Below are positions 7,656-15,286 of a stretch of DNA of 64,000 bases, piece by piece (the first letter of the stretch is position 1; each line of letters begins with the position of its first letter). A program made the translations under genes and the position numbers. Below the pieces are notes generated by a model. That model was not told the DNA's origin, made no database searches, and was given only the letters and a program-made list of their open reading frames with translations. This DNA is from an uncultured Draconibacterium sp. Lineage in GTDB: Bacteria; Bacteroidota; Bacteroidia; Bacteroidales; Prolixibacteraceae. The stretch covers positions 165,001 to 229,000 of the forward strand of contig NZ_OY776414.1 of the NCBI RefSeq assembly GCF_963675585.1. Reading direction: 5' to 3'.

Positions 7656-9845
7656 CTAAGCAAGAATATTTTCAAGGCCCGAATCGCGGATAAACAAACA
7701 AGTTGTTTGCGATTCGTTTACCATTCTTTCCATAAAACTGAAATCGGGATTTGGGACCAGCCCAAAAATATTTAAATCGGCAGATGGAGCGTTTGCAACA
7801 AATTCATTAAATAGCCCTATATGTATTGTTATTTCTGTTTTGGGCAACCTCGCCTGATCTACTAAATCCGCCATAAACTTATGCGCTTGTTTTTCTTGTT
7901 CTTCGTTATCCACAACAGTTACAAGATGTATTTTGGCTCCCCAGTTTTTCTTTAGTTTATAAGCAACCAAAATTGAAAGATCAAGGTTTCCTATATCCCA
8001 TGATATTTTCCACTCGGGAGCCCGGTTTCTTATCCAAATATTGATAACCTGTCGTTGTCCCAAGCCTGATTTTGGGTGTTGAGAGTAAATCAAAACTCCC
8101 AATTCAAGCCGGGCAGTTTCTTCAATAATTTCTTTAAATTCAATGCTGTATGCATCTCTGTCAATTAAATTTAGAAAAACAATATTTGGTTTGAAAAAAG
8201 AACCGCGATAAGCCTGGTTGGCAAAATTTACGCCTTCAGCAAAATTTTCAGTGCGAATAACTGCCCATGATGAAAATACACCACTTCTTTGAAAGGCCTG
8301 AGAAAGTTCATTAACTTGTGTCGCTAGTTTGTCTCCATTTTCTTTTCCTCCAATACCCAGAAGTTTAATTGATCCTTTAGGGTATGCTACATTTTTCAGA
8401 AATGAGAATACCCCTTTAATGGATTTTGCATCGCTTACCGGTATTAAAAGATTTGGTTTCCAGGCACGCTCTTGCCGATGCGTAATTTGTGAGGTATGTT
8501 TGGCGGCCCACTCGGCAAACGAAACAAACAATCCACTTCGAACATCTTCAAATGGGGTAATTAATTTTCGTTGCGAAAGGATACCGTATACCAGAATAAC
8601 CACTGCAACCGAAATTAAACTAATTGTTGGATTAATTATAAACATGGCCAGAACTGAAGAAAGCAAACCTATCCAGGGAATCCATTTTGGGACAGGGAAC
8701 AGGGGCCGAAAACTAATTAATCCAAGATTCTGCTCGATAATTACCACAACGTTTAGCATCGCATAAGTAATTAGAAAAAACATGGTTACAAGTGGTGCAA
8801 TGGCGTTGAGGTCGCGCAAAAGCATACTTATAAAAACCATTCCTCCGGTTACAAGCATCGCATTTCGTGGCTGCCCCGATTTGTCGGTATGCCCTAACCA
8901 GTTACTAGCCGGTAAAACACCATGTTGCCCCATGGCATATAGTATCCGCGACGAACCAACCATTGACGCTAAGGCAGAAGAAAAAGTGGCTCCGAGTACT
9001 CCTGCAATTACCAGCGGAGGGAAGAATGATTTATCAATAATAACATTGTAATTTTTTAGTAATTCATCGGTAGTTGCCGAGCGGGCAATCCAGTAAGCAA
9101 GTCCCATATACACTAAAAAACTTACTCCAATTGCCCATAATGTACCAATAGGAATACTTTTCCCAGGATCTTTTAATTCGCCCGACATGTTTGCTCCTGC
9201 CATAATTCCGGTGGCGGCCGGAAAAAAGACTGCGAATACGATCCAGAAACTACTTCCGGTAAAATCATTTTCAACCGATCCCTGAAATGTACCCCAGCTA
9301 AGCGCATCAACAGTAGTAGTTTGCATTGATCCCGAATAAGCTGCCATTACGATTACGGCCAGAGATAAGAAAATTACAGCCATAATAAAATATTGCGTTC
9401 GAATGGCCAGATCGGCACTTTTGTATGCAATTCCGTAGAGAACAAGAAATACAATAAAATCGATGGCAAATGGAGAATGAGTAGGAAAAATAGAAAGCCA
9501 GCCTTCGCGAAAACCAAAAATATACATGGTAACTGCAAGCCCTTGCGAAACATACCGCGGTATCCCTAAACTTCCTCCAACTTCAAGTCCAAGCGATTGC
9601 GATATAATGGCGTATGCTCCTCCTGCGCCAATACGAATATTGGTTGTTATTGATGACATGGAAAGAGCAGTGGAAAGTGTAATTAAAAACGAAACAATAA
9701 TAATAAGCCATGCTCCAAGCAGTCCTGCATTTCCGACTACCCAACCCAGCCTCAAATACATGATTACACCAAGTATGGTTAACAAGGTGGGAGTAAATAC
9801 ACCTCCAAAAGTTCCGAACTTTTTAATTTGCTGCGCTTCGTTCAT
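7656..9845 (-). CDS. SLC12/CCC-type amino acid-polyamine-organocation permease
   Basis: A 729-residue membrane protein. The first 450 or so residues carry about 12 transmembrane helices beginning with GGVFTPTLLTILGVIMYLRL, followed by the glycine-rich GAGGAYAIISQSLG unwound helix typical of the APC fold. The first-helix motif and a long soluble C-terminal domain (about 450-729, ending in an SP-like FIRDSG segment) match cation-chloride cotransporters of the SLC12 family and their bacterial relatives. Prokaryotic members are poorly characterised, so ions or amino acids are both possible substrates. It converges with miaB: its stop touches the miaB stop. Confidence 0.83.
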   Translation of the reverse strand: MNEAQQIKKFGTFGGVFTPTLLTILGVIMYLRLGWVVGNAGLLGAWLIIIVSFLITLSTALSMSSITTNIRIGAGGAYAIISQSLGLEVGGSLGIPRYVSQGLAVTMYIFGFREGWLSIFPTHSPFAIDFIVFLVLYGIAYKSADLAIRTQYFIMAVIFLSLAVIVMAAYSGSMQTTTVDALSWGTFQGSVENDFTGSSFWIVFAVFFPAATGIMAGANMSGELKDPGKSIPIGTLWAIGVSFLVYMGLAYWIARSATTDELLKNYNVIIDKSFFPPLVIAGVLGATFSSALASMVGSSRILYAMGQHGVLPASNWLGHTDKSGQPRNAMLVTGGMVFISMLLRDLNAIAPLVTMFFLITYAMLNVVVIIEQNLGLISFRPLFPVPKWIPWIGLLSSVLAMFIINPTISLISVAVVILVYGILSQRKLITPFEDVRSGLFVSFAEWAAKHTSQITHRQERAWKPNLLIPVSDAKSIKGVFSFLKNVAYPKGSIKLLGIGGKENGDKLATQVNELSQAFQRSGVFSSWAVIRTENFAEGVNFANQAYRGSFFKPNIVFLNLIDRDAYSIEFKEIIEETARLELGVLIYSQHPKSGLGQRQVINIWIRNRAPEWKISWDIGNLDLSILVAYKLKKNWGAKIHLVTVVDNEEQEKQAHKFMADLVDQARLPKTEITIHIGLFNEFVANAPSADLNIFGLVPNPDFSFMERMVNESQTTCLFIRDSGLENILA

Positions 9846-9893
9846 TTTAAGATTGTGATACTCTAATTTAATGAATTTCAGCGTATAATTAAA

Positions 9894-9941
9894 GTGCTTG
9901 TATTTAGTTTAAAAGCATCTTTTTTAACTAAATACAAGCAC
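9894..9941. repeat. Perfect 16-bp inverted repeat, hairpin between the XRE and permease genes
   Basis: The arm GTGCTTGTATTTAGTT (9894-9909) is perfectly complementary to AACTAAATACAAGCAC (9926-9941). A nested AAAAG/CTTTT stem lies in the 16-base spacer. The hairpin follows the XRE gene on the minus strand and is followed there by a short T-rich stretch, so it may terminate the XRE operon. The arms are unusually long for a simple terminator, so an operator or a repeat element is also possible. Confidence 0.65.
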
Positions 9942-9984
9942 CTACAAAATAGAATGTTTTTAACTGCAGTTTTATTACACTTAC

Positions 9985-10206
9985 CTAAACCTTGTCGGGT
10001 TTGTACGAAAATACCTCGCCAATTGGCGTGTCGAAAACCTGTGCAATTTTAAAGGCCAGTTCGAGCGAAGGCGAATATTTACCTTTTTCGATGGCGACAA
10101 TGGTTTGGCGTGAAACTCCAACCTTGTCGGCTAAATCCTTTTGGGTCATTTCGTCGGCATTAAAGCGTAGTTTCCTTATGTTGCTATGTATGTAGTTTTT
10201 ACTCAT
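9985..10206 (-). CDS. XRE-family helix-turn-helix transcriptional regulator (short, YvaO-like)
   Basis: A 73-residue protein that is almost only a Cro/CI helix-turn-helix: MTQKDLADKVGVSRQTIVAIEKGKYSPSLELAFKIAQVF. The start at 10206 is chosen over an upstream in-frame start at 10251 for two reasons. It follows the upstream stop by 1 base, and it is preceded by a clear GAGGAG ribosome-binding sequence on the minus strand, which is unusual for this genome. Small regulators of this type usually repress their own operon and sit beside a small membrane protein, exactly as here. Confidence 0.88.
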   Translation of the reverse strand: MSKNYIHSNIRKLRFNADEMTQKDLADKVGVSRQTIVAIEKGKYSPSLELAFKIAQVFDTPIGEVFSYKPDKV

Positions 10207-10207
10207 T

Positions 10208-10654
10208 TTAAACTCCTCTTCGGTAATAATAAATTTGCGATCCGTTGTCAATTATTTCAGATAATAATCCACTAATCAGGAAGATCACAAAAATCCAAAA
10301 TACAGGCATTCCAAAGGCCAGGGCAATTATTGATAGCATAAAACCTATCACAAAAATATAATGTGAATTGCGAAGGGCTTTTAGTTTTATCAGTTTGTCA
10401 CGTTCATCCTCTATCGGAATTTCTTCGCCACGCGTTGCAATGGCATTAATGATGTGAAAAATGATATAGATAATAATTCGTGCTACAATTGAGATACCTA
10501 TAAAAACCAGGAAGATAAATCCCCAGGCCTGAAAATCCTGCGTTAAATCAAATTCTCCGGCCATGTGTTTTTGGTAAACCAAAAGTGCAATAATTGCTGT
10601 TGTAAACAAACCGCTAAAAATGTTTACGATGTTTTCTTTTTCTCTGTACGACAT
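10208..10654 (-). CDS. Small four-helix membrane protein paired with XRE regulator
   Basis: A 148-residue hypothetical protein with two hydrophobic helices in the N-terminal half (about 12-30 and 42-70), a polar EEIPIEDERDKLIKLKALRN linker, then two more helices. The EDERDxLI segment between helix pairs is seen in DUF2178-type proteins that accompany YvaO-like regulators. Its stop lies 1 base before the XRE start, so the two are co-transcribed. No enzymatic motif is visible. It may be the regulator's signal sensor or its target; this is inference from pairing. Confidence 0.75.
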   Translation of the reverse strand: MSYREKENIVNIFSGLFTTAIIALLVYQKHMAGEFDLTQDFQAWGFIFLVFIGISIVARIIIYIIFHIINAIATRGEEIPIEDERDKLIKLKALRNSHYIFVIGFMLSIIALAFGMPVFWIFVIFLISGLLSEIIDNGSQIYYYRRGV

Positions 10655-10936
10655 AATTTAATTGTTTTCATGGTGAATACTGTTGTTAACTATATTTGAT
10701 ACAAAGTAAAATATATTTTACATCATGTCAAAATATTTTCACTTAAAAATGTCAAATATTTTTGACATCGCTCTGAATGTATTGAAAATTCAGGGATTCT
10801 GAAATCAAAAAAATGAAGACTGAAATAAATTATGTGATTGTATTTTTTGAGATTGAACTTCTAATTCGTGTATTGGCCTTGTTGTTTGCCATAAAGCTTT
10901 TTGAAGAACTTTTGGTAACCTGTTCTTTCGCAATTA

Positions 10937-11791
10937 TTACAATTGTTTAATCATCTCGAATTGTTTGCCTTGCAATGGGATGGAATTGCGCTGCAAAAAT
11001 TCATTCATTGAAATACAATCGGTTTCAGTATTGATAATTTTTATTGAATGATGCTGATTTTTCTTAATCGATTCGGAAAGTAAATTGGTGGCAATACCCA
11101 ATTGACGGTATTTTTTATGAACTGCAATTTGCGTAATATCTCCCGATTTTGGTTCAAAAATACAATAGCCAACCAGTTGGTTTTTATGGAAAGTTCCCAA
11201 AAAAAGGAAATCGTTTATTTTTCGTTGAACTGCCTGCAAACTGTTTTGCCACGAAGGAGTAAAATCTAAAAAAGATGTTGCTTGATGAATGGCTTCCAAA
11301 GTGGTTGTTTGCATCGAAAATTCGGACGATAATTCAAGCGGCTGAATGTTAATTTGCTCTCGATCCTGAATATAATAATTGAATTCGCGACAAATCTCAA
11401 ATCCCATTCTTTTGTACAATTCAACAGCCGTTTTATTGTGTTGCAACACTTCGAGCAAATATTGTTTTACTCCGGCTTTTTTAAGAACCGGTATTGAATG
11501 TAAAAAAACTTTTGAAGCCAGTCCCTGTCCGCGAAATTCTTTGATTGTTCCGGTTCCGGTGTCGTATGCTGTTTTTATTCCTTCGTGTTCGTCGATCCCA
11601 TTAAAAGTAAACGAAATAATTTTGTTGTTTTTAAATGCAGCGAACGACAATTCAGGTACAAATCCACGCCTTTGCAGCATGGTTTGCAATTCGGTTTTAT
11701 TCAGCTGCATTTCATAATCCTGAAAAGCTTCGTTAAATGCCTGGAAAAGTGTGTCGAAATTTATGTCTTTTAATGAATGTATTGTTTCCAT
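10937..11791 (-). CDS. Tandem GNAT N-acetyltransferase
   Basis: A 284-residue protein with two GNAT domains. The first has an acetyl-CoA loop TIKEFRGQGLASKVFLHSI at about 80-100. The second, C-terminal, has QIAVHKKYRQLGIATNLLSESI at about 215-240. Both carry the R/Q-x-x-G-x-G/A pyrophosphate-binding motif. ATG 11791 is chosen because the frame upstream overlaps the methyltransferase gene and looks non-coding. Substrate is unknown. It lies downstream of the methyltransferase gene with a 40-base gap and probably shares its transcript. Confidence 0.82.
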   Translation of the reverse strand: METIHSLKDINFDTLFQAFNEAFQDYEMQLNKTELQTMLQRRGFVPELSFAAFKNNKIISFTFNGIDEHEGIKTAYDTGTGTIKEFRGQGLASKVFLHSIPVLKKAGVKQYLLEVLQHNKTAVELYKRMGFEICREFNYYIQDREQINIQPLELSSEFSMQTTTLEAIHQATSFLDFTPSWQNSLQAVQRKINDFLFLGTFHKNQLVGYCIFEPKSGDITQIAVHKKYRQLGIATNLLSESIKKNQHHSIKIINTETDCISMNEFLQRNSIPLQGKQFEMIKQL

Positions 11792-11831
11792 GTTTAAATA
11801 TCTGATGCTAAATACTGATGTTTTACCTTGT

Positions 11832-12473
11832 TTAGATTTTAGTAGAGACAACATAAAATGCTTTGGATTTTTTGCCCAGTAAAATGCTTTTCGAGATATG
11901 AAGGGCATTCTTTTGAAGCAGAATTTCAATGCTCTTTTGCGAAATTTTTTCTTTTGTGGCATCCGTTGATGGTTTGCCAAATGTTTTAATGTATCGCATC
12001 GCCAATTTCATCCTGCTAAAAAATCCGATGTCATATATCGAAAAAGAAGTAATGATAAGCAAACCTCCTTTTTTTAGTACGCGTTTGCTTTCCTGGATTA
12101 CTTTTTCTGCATTTCCGATTACGTGAATCAGGTTGCCCATAAAAACGGTATCAAAACTTTCATCCTCAAATTCCAGTTTCATGGCATTGGCTTGTGCAAA
12201 TTCAACATTTTTCAGTTGTGCTCGTTTTTGTTTTGCCATTGCAATCATCTCTTCCGAATAGTCTGTGGCAATCACTTTTTGTGCTCTGTTTTGCAATGCT
12301 TCGGTAAATAAGCCTGTACCACACCCCAATTCCAAAACACGCCCAAGATTTTGTTCTTTTAGTACTTCCTGTGCTGTTAACGAAAGTATTTCTTTACCTA
12401 CTACCGCCTGCTGTTTTTCTTCAAAGTCGTTGGCGAACCGGCTCCAGTAAATTTCTTTGTCTTGTGGTTTCAT
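11832..12473 (-). CDS. Class I SAM-dependent methyltransferase
   Basis: A 213-residue methyltransferase of the Methyltransf_11/25 type. Motif I VLELGCGTGLFTEAL lies at about 41-55, then VIATDYSEEMIAMAK binds the ribose, and LEFEDESFDTVFMGNLIHVI is motif II. No substrate-specific extra domain is visible; small molecules are the usual substrates. It is followed on the same strand by the tandem acetyltransferase gene. Confidence 0.88.
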   Translation of the reverse strand: MKPQDKEIYWSRFANDFEEKQQAVVGKEILSLTAQEVLKEQNLGRVLELGCGTGLFTEALQNRAQKVIATDYSEEMIAMAKQKRAQLKNVEFAQANAMKLEFEDESFDTVFMGNLIHVIGNAEKVIQESKRVLKKGGLLIITSFSIYDIGFFSRMKLAMRYIKTFGKPSTDATKEKISQKSIEILLQKNALHISKSILLGKKSKAFYVVSTKI

Positions 12474-12626
12474 AATTGGTTTTAATTGTAGTAGTTGTTT
12501 TGTATTGGAAACACAATCCGTGTTTCACGATAGATACTATAAGGTCGTCTGGATTGATGAAAAACCAGCTTTGTTTTGTTGAATCTTTATTGGTTTTTGC
12601 ATATAAAGTTAATAGTTTCTAAAAAA

Positions 12627-12983
12627 CTACTGATTAATTGTAAGTTGTGTGTAATTCGGTTTAAGTTTAATCGCAATACCCGATGCTCCAATACGCTCTG
12701 AAAAATAATTAGGACCACTCCAGCTAAAATGGATGATAGCATCGGCTCCCAGTTTTGCAGCTTTCCTTTTAAGGTGTTCAATAAGTTCATCGTGGTTACC
12801 TGAAATTTCGGTCCCAACCATGCTGATTATTTCGTAATCCTGATTGACTGATTTGTTATAAATAACGATCTCTTCGGGATTGGTTTTTGTGTATTCACTG
12901 TGTTTTGCCTGCGGGTAGTTTGCATTGTAGCAACTTGTTAACAAACATAGCGACAGCAGTAGAAAAATTATTATTGTTTTCAT
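12627..12983 (-). CDS. Small lipoprotein, YbjQ-like fold possible
   Basis: A 118-residue predicted lipoprotein: a hydrophobic signal ends in LLTSC with Cys18 as lipidation site. The mature part has DYEIISMVGTEISG followed by KRKAAKLGADAIIHF. That order (a 'v-x-G-x-x' strand, a helix, then a 'K-A-x-x-x-G-A-D-A-I' strand) resembles YbjQ/DUF74-like and related Bacteroidota lipoproteins. Function is unknown. It lies downstream of the MDR reductase with only 32 bases between them. Confidence 0.7.
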   Translation of the reverse strand: MKTIIIFLLLSLCLLTSCYNANYPQAKHSEYTKTNPEEIVIYNKSVNQDYEIISMVGTEISGNHDELIEHLKRKAAKLGADAIIHFSWSGPNYFSERIGASGIAIKLKPNYTQLTINQ

Positions 12984-13015
12984 GACTTTGTTGTTTTTGG
13001 CTTTTTTTCTACTGT

Positions 13016-13996
13016 TTAGTTCGCATCAACTCGTATTATAACGTGTCCTTTTTTATGACCGGTGTCGACATAAGTATGTGCTTCAACCATTTGATGAAAT
13101 GAGTATTGTTTGTCAATCACCGTTTTTAGTTTCCCTGCTTCGATCAGATTTTTTAAATAATTCAGATTTTCCACCGTGTAGCTTGCTACTCCTCCAATCA
13201 CTTTTTTGTTGCTGGTAAGTGAAGCTTTTATGCCTTCTAACATTCTGGATAGTTCCAGATGAACAGCAGATAAATACTGGCCATTGTCGTTCAGTGCTTC
13301 CAAACATTCCTGAATAGAACTTTTCCCAACGGTATCAAAAATTACGTCATATTTGTCGTTGTACATCGAAATGCTCTCGCACGTATAATCAATAACTCTA
13401 TCGGCACCAATCGATTTAATCATGTCGATACCAGAGGTGCTGCACACTCCTGTTACCTGCGCGCCCATCGATTTGGCAATTTGAACCGCAAAAGTACCAA
13501 TGCCACCGGCTGCACCATGAATAAGAATTTTTTGCCCGGGCTGAACTTTCCCTTTTTTCAGGAAGTACAATGCTGCAAGCCCACAATGTGGAACAGCTGC
13601 GGCCTCTTCAAAACTCATGTTCGAAGGTTTATGCGTCATTTCTGCGGTTTCGGCCAGACAAATGTATTCTGCATGTGCACCAAAATTGGCTCCTGCCGAG
13701 GCAAAAACTTCATCGCCAACTTTAAAACGAGTCACGCTAGTCCCGGTTTTTTCAACTGTTCCGGCCAGTTCAACACCAAGAATTTTTTTTCGTGGCCCTT
13801 TAAAACCCATTGCTAGTTTTACCGGAAAATTAAATATCGAAGGAAACACAGCTCCACGAATCCGTGCATCGGCACCATTTACTGTTGTTGCATGAATTTT
13901 AATTAAAACTTCGTTGTTTTTTGGTACGGGTTTATCCACTTCCACCATTTTTAGAACTTCCGGTGTTCCATATTTTGTACAAATTATTGCTTTCAT
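13016..13996 (-). CDS. Zinc-free NAD(P)-dependent medium-chain dehydrogenase/quinone reductase-like
   Basis: A 326-residue MDR-superfamily protein. The N-terminal GroES-like domain (VLIKIHATTVNGADARIRGA) lacks the catalytic and structural zinc cysteines of alcohol dehydrogenases. The Rossmann domain carries the GAAGGIGTFAVQIAKSMGA motif. This combination points to quinone oxidoreductase/enone reductase-type activity with NADPH. It starts inside the end of the upstream 62-residue membrane-protein gene (4-base ATGA overlap), so the two are coupled. Physiological substrate is unknown. Confidence 0.87.
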   Translation of the reverse strand: MKAIICTKYGTPEVLKMVEVDKPVPKNNEVLIKIHATTVNGADARIRGAVFPSIFNFPVKLAMGFKGPRKKILGVELAGTVEKTGTSVTRFKVGDEVFASAGANFGAHAEYICLAETAEMTHKPSNMSFEEAAAVPHCGLAALYFLKKGKVQPGQKILIHGAAGGIGTFAVQIAKSMGAQVTGVCSTSGIDMIKSIGADRVIDYTCESISMYNDKYDVIFDTVGKSSIQECLEALNDNGQYLSAVHLELSRMLEGIKASLTSNKKVIGGVASYTVENLNYLKNLIEAGKLKTVIDKQYSFHQMVEAHTYVDTGHKKGHVIIRVDAN

Positions 13997-14181
13997 GACT
14001 CTTTGGTTTTTGAAGGAATGAATGGAGTAATGAGCAGGCCGGTGGCGATTCCGATCATCAGCGACGCCACAAACCAGAGTGCAGAAGTTTTTAAAAGGAT
14101 AAATCCAACTCCCAAACCGATGAGTGTTGTGCCTCCAATTATGAGAGAATTTGTGTCAATCCGTTTTTTGTTTGTTTTCAT
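13993..14181 (-). CDS. Small two-helix membrane protein
   Basis: A 62-residue hypothetical protein with two hydrophobic helices (about 13-30 and 34-54) joined by a short turn and a basic N-terminus (MKTNKKR). It overlaps the start of the MDR reductase gene by 4 bases (ATGA), which supports it being translated. No known family is recognised. Confidence 0.6.
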   Translation of the reverse strand: MKTNKKRIDTNSLIIGGTTLIGLGVGFILLKTSALWFVASLMIGIATGLLITPFIPSKTKES

Positions 14182-14252
14182 GATTTTGTTTTCTGAGCTT
14201 ATAATTTACTGAAAAAGTTTTACTAAGTGTTTATTATTCTTTGTGTTATACC

Positions 14253-15182
14253 TTAGAAAGAGTAACCAATGGTTAGACCAAAATCCAAACCGGAGGAATT
14301 CTTGTACATTTTAGCCCACGAATTTCCGTCTTCCGGCACGGAATCCTGCCATTTAAATTCAGCTCCAATTGGCGGACCATAACCCAACCAATAACTCATT
14401 GTAAATCCCGATTCCCACACATACGTTTGTCCCAGGCCAACACCGGTAAAAAAAGCATCGTATTTAAAGTTGGCATCCTTGTGGATTCCATCCAGATTCA
14501 TATACCTGACATTAAAATCCACAAACGTGTTTCTGTATGCGGATTCGAATAGCCATAGGGATTTGGCGTTGCTAACCGCTTGCAGATAAAATTTGTAATG
14601 CAGTCCGAAACCGTATTCTTTCTCCTCAGAAATGAATGGAAATGAACCGCCACCCTGCACAAACAGGGCATGATGTTCTGATAAACGTAATTCATAGGCA
14701 ATGCCGTATCTCTCGAATCCTAATCCGGCAATGTTGAATTGGAACGAATAAGGTAAAAACAAGCTGTCACTACCTTTTTCGATAGCAATCCCGATGCAGG
14801 CCGATGTAATACTTTGGGTACACGACATTATTGGGTGTCTCATTTCAGGAGTCCATTGTACCAAATTACCGTAGTACTGCGGGCCGTCCCATTTGTATTC
14901 GTGTCCTTCAAAGTACTCCTCAAAAACCAGTTTGTTATTTTTGTATATCAGTATCGAATGAACTTCGTTGTGTTTCCCTTTTGAAATCGCATTCACTGCA
15001 TCAATCAAAATGCTTGTATCAATACCTGCTTCGGTGGCAACTCCGGTAAGCAGTCCATCATTCATCATTTCAGGTACCTGGTAGTGGAAGTCAATTTTAT
15101 GCAGAAGTCCCTGGCAGCTGGTATCCGTTAGCAGAAAAAGGATCAGTACGAATACGTTGATTTTAATTGTTAGTAGTTTCAT
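14253..15182 (-). CDS. Chimeric lipoprotein: truncated serine hydrolase fused to a beta-barrel-like C-terminus
   Basis: The 309-residue product starts with a lipoprotein signal (DTSC, Cys23). Residues 50-137 look like the start of a beta-lactamase/PBP4*-type serine hydrolase: SILIYKNNKLVFEEYFEGHEY, then HPIMSCTQSITSACIGIAIEKG. In this family the catalytic S-x-x-K sits exactly there, but here it reads S-C-T-Q, so the lysine is lost. The rest of the hydrolase is absent. From about residue 140 the sequence switches to an alternating aromatic pattern (FQFNIAGLGFERYGIAYELRL to the final GLTIGYSF), typical of an outer-membrane barrel (DUF3575-like). It looks like an in-frame deletion fusing two genes, and so perhaps a decaying gene. 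ATG 15182 is chosen for the signal peptide. Confidence 0.65.
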   Translation of the reverse strand: MKLLTIKINVFVLILFLLTDTSCQGLLHKIDFHYQVPEMMNDGLLTGVATEAGIDTSILIDAVNAISKGKHNEVHSILIYKNNKLVFEEYFEGHEYKWDGPQYYGNLVQWTPEMRHPIMSCTQSITSACIGIAIEKGSDSLFLPYSFQFNIAGLGFERYGIAYELRLSEHHALFVQGGGSFPFISEEKEYGFGLHYKFYLQAVSNAKSLWLFESAYRNTFVDFNVRYMNLDGIHKDANFKYDAFFTGVGLGQTYVWESGFTMSYWLGYGPPIGAEFKWQDSVPEDGNSWAKMYKNSSGLDFGLTIGYSF

Positions 15183-15286
15183 TTTGTTCTGTTTTTGTGA
15201 ATTTTCGTTGGTGTAAAGGTCCGGAAAATCATGATGCACTTTTTCATTTATTCAGAATGCATCCAATTTCCCGTTTTCAGAAACAG

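Noticed and set aside
8329-8766. Plus-strand 145-codon open frame within the SLC12-type permease gene
   Set aside because: It runs antisense to a well-supported membrane protein, has no recognisable motif or signal, and its composition mirrors the hydrophobic codons of the real gene.
9985-10654. XRE regulator plus membrane protein considered as a toxin-antitoxin or defence pair
   Set aside because: The membrane protein has several helices and a DUF2178-like linker; there is no toxin motif, and such pairs are common as ordinary self-regulated operons.
12587-12817. Minus-strand 76-codon open frame overlapping the small lipoprotein gene
   Set aside because: The overlapping 118-residue frame has a lipoprotein signal and a folded-domain pattern; this one has neither.
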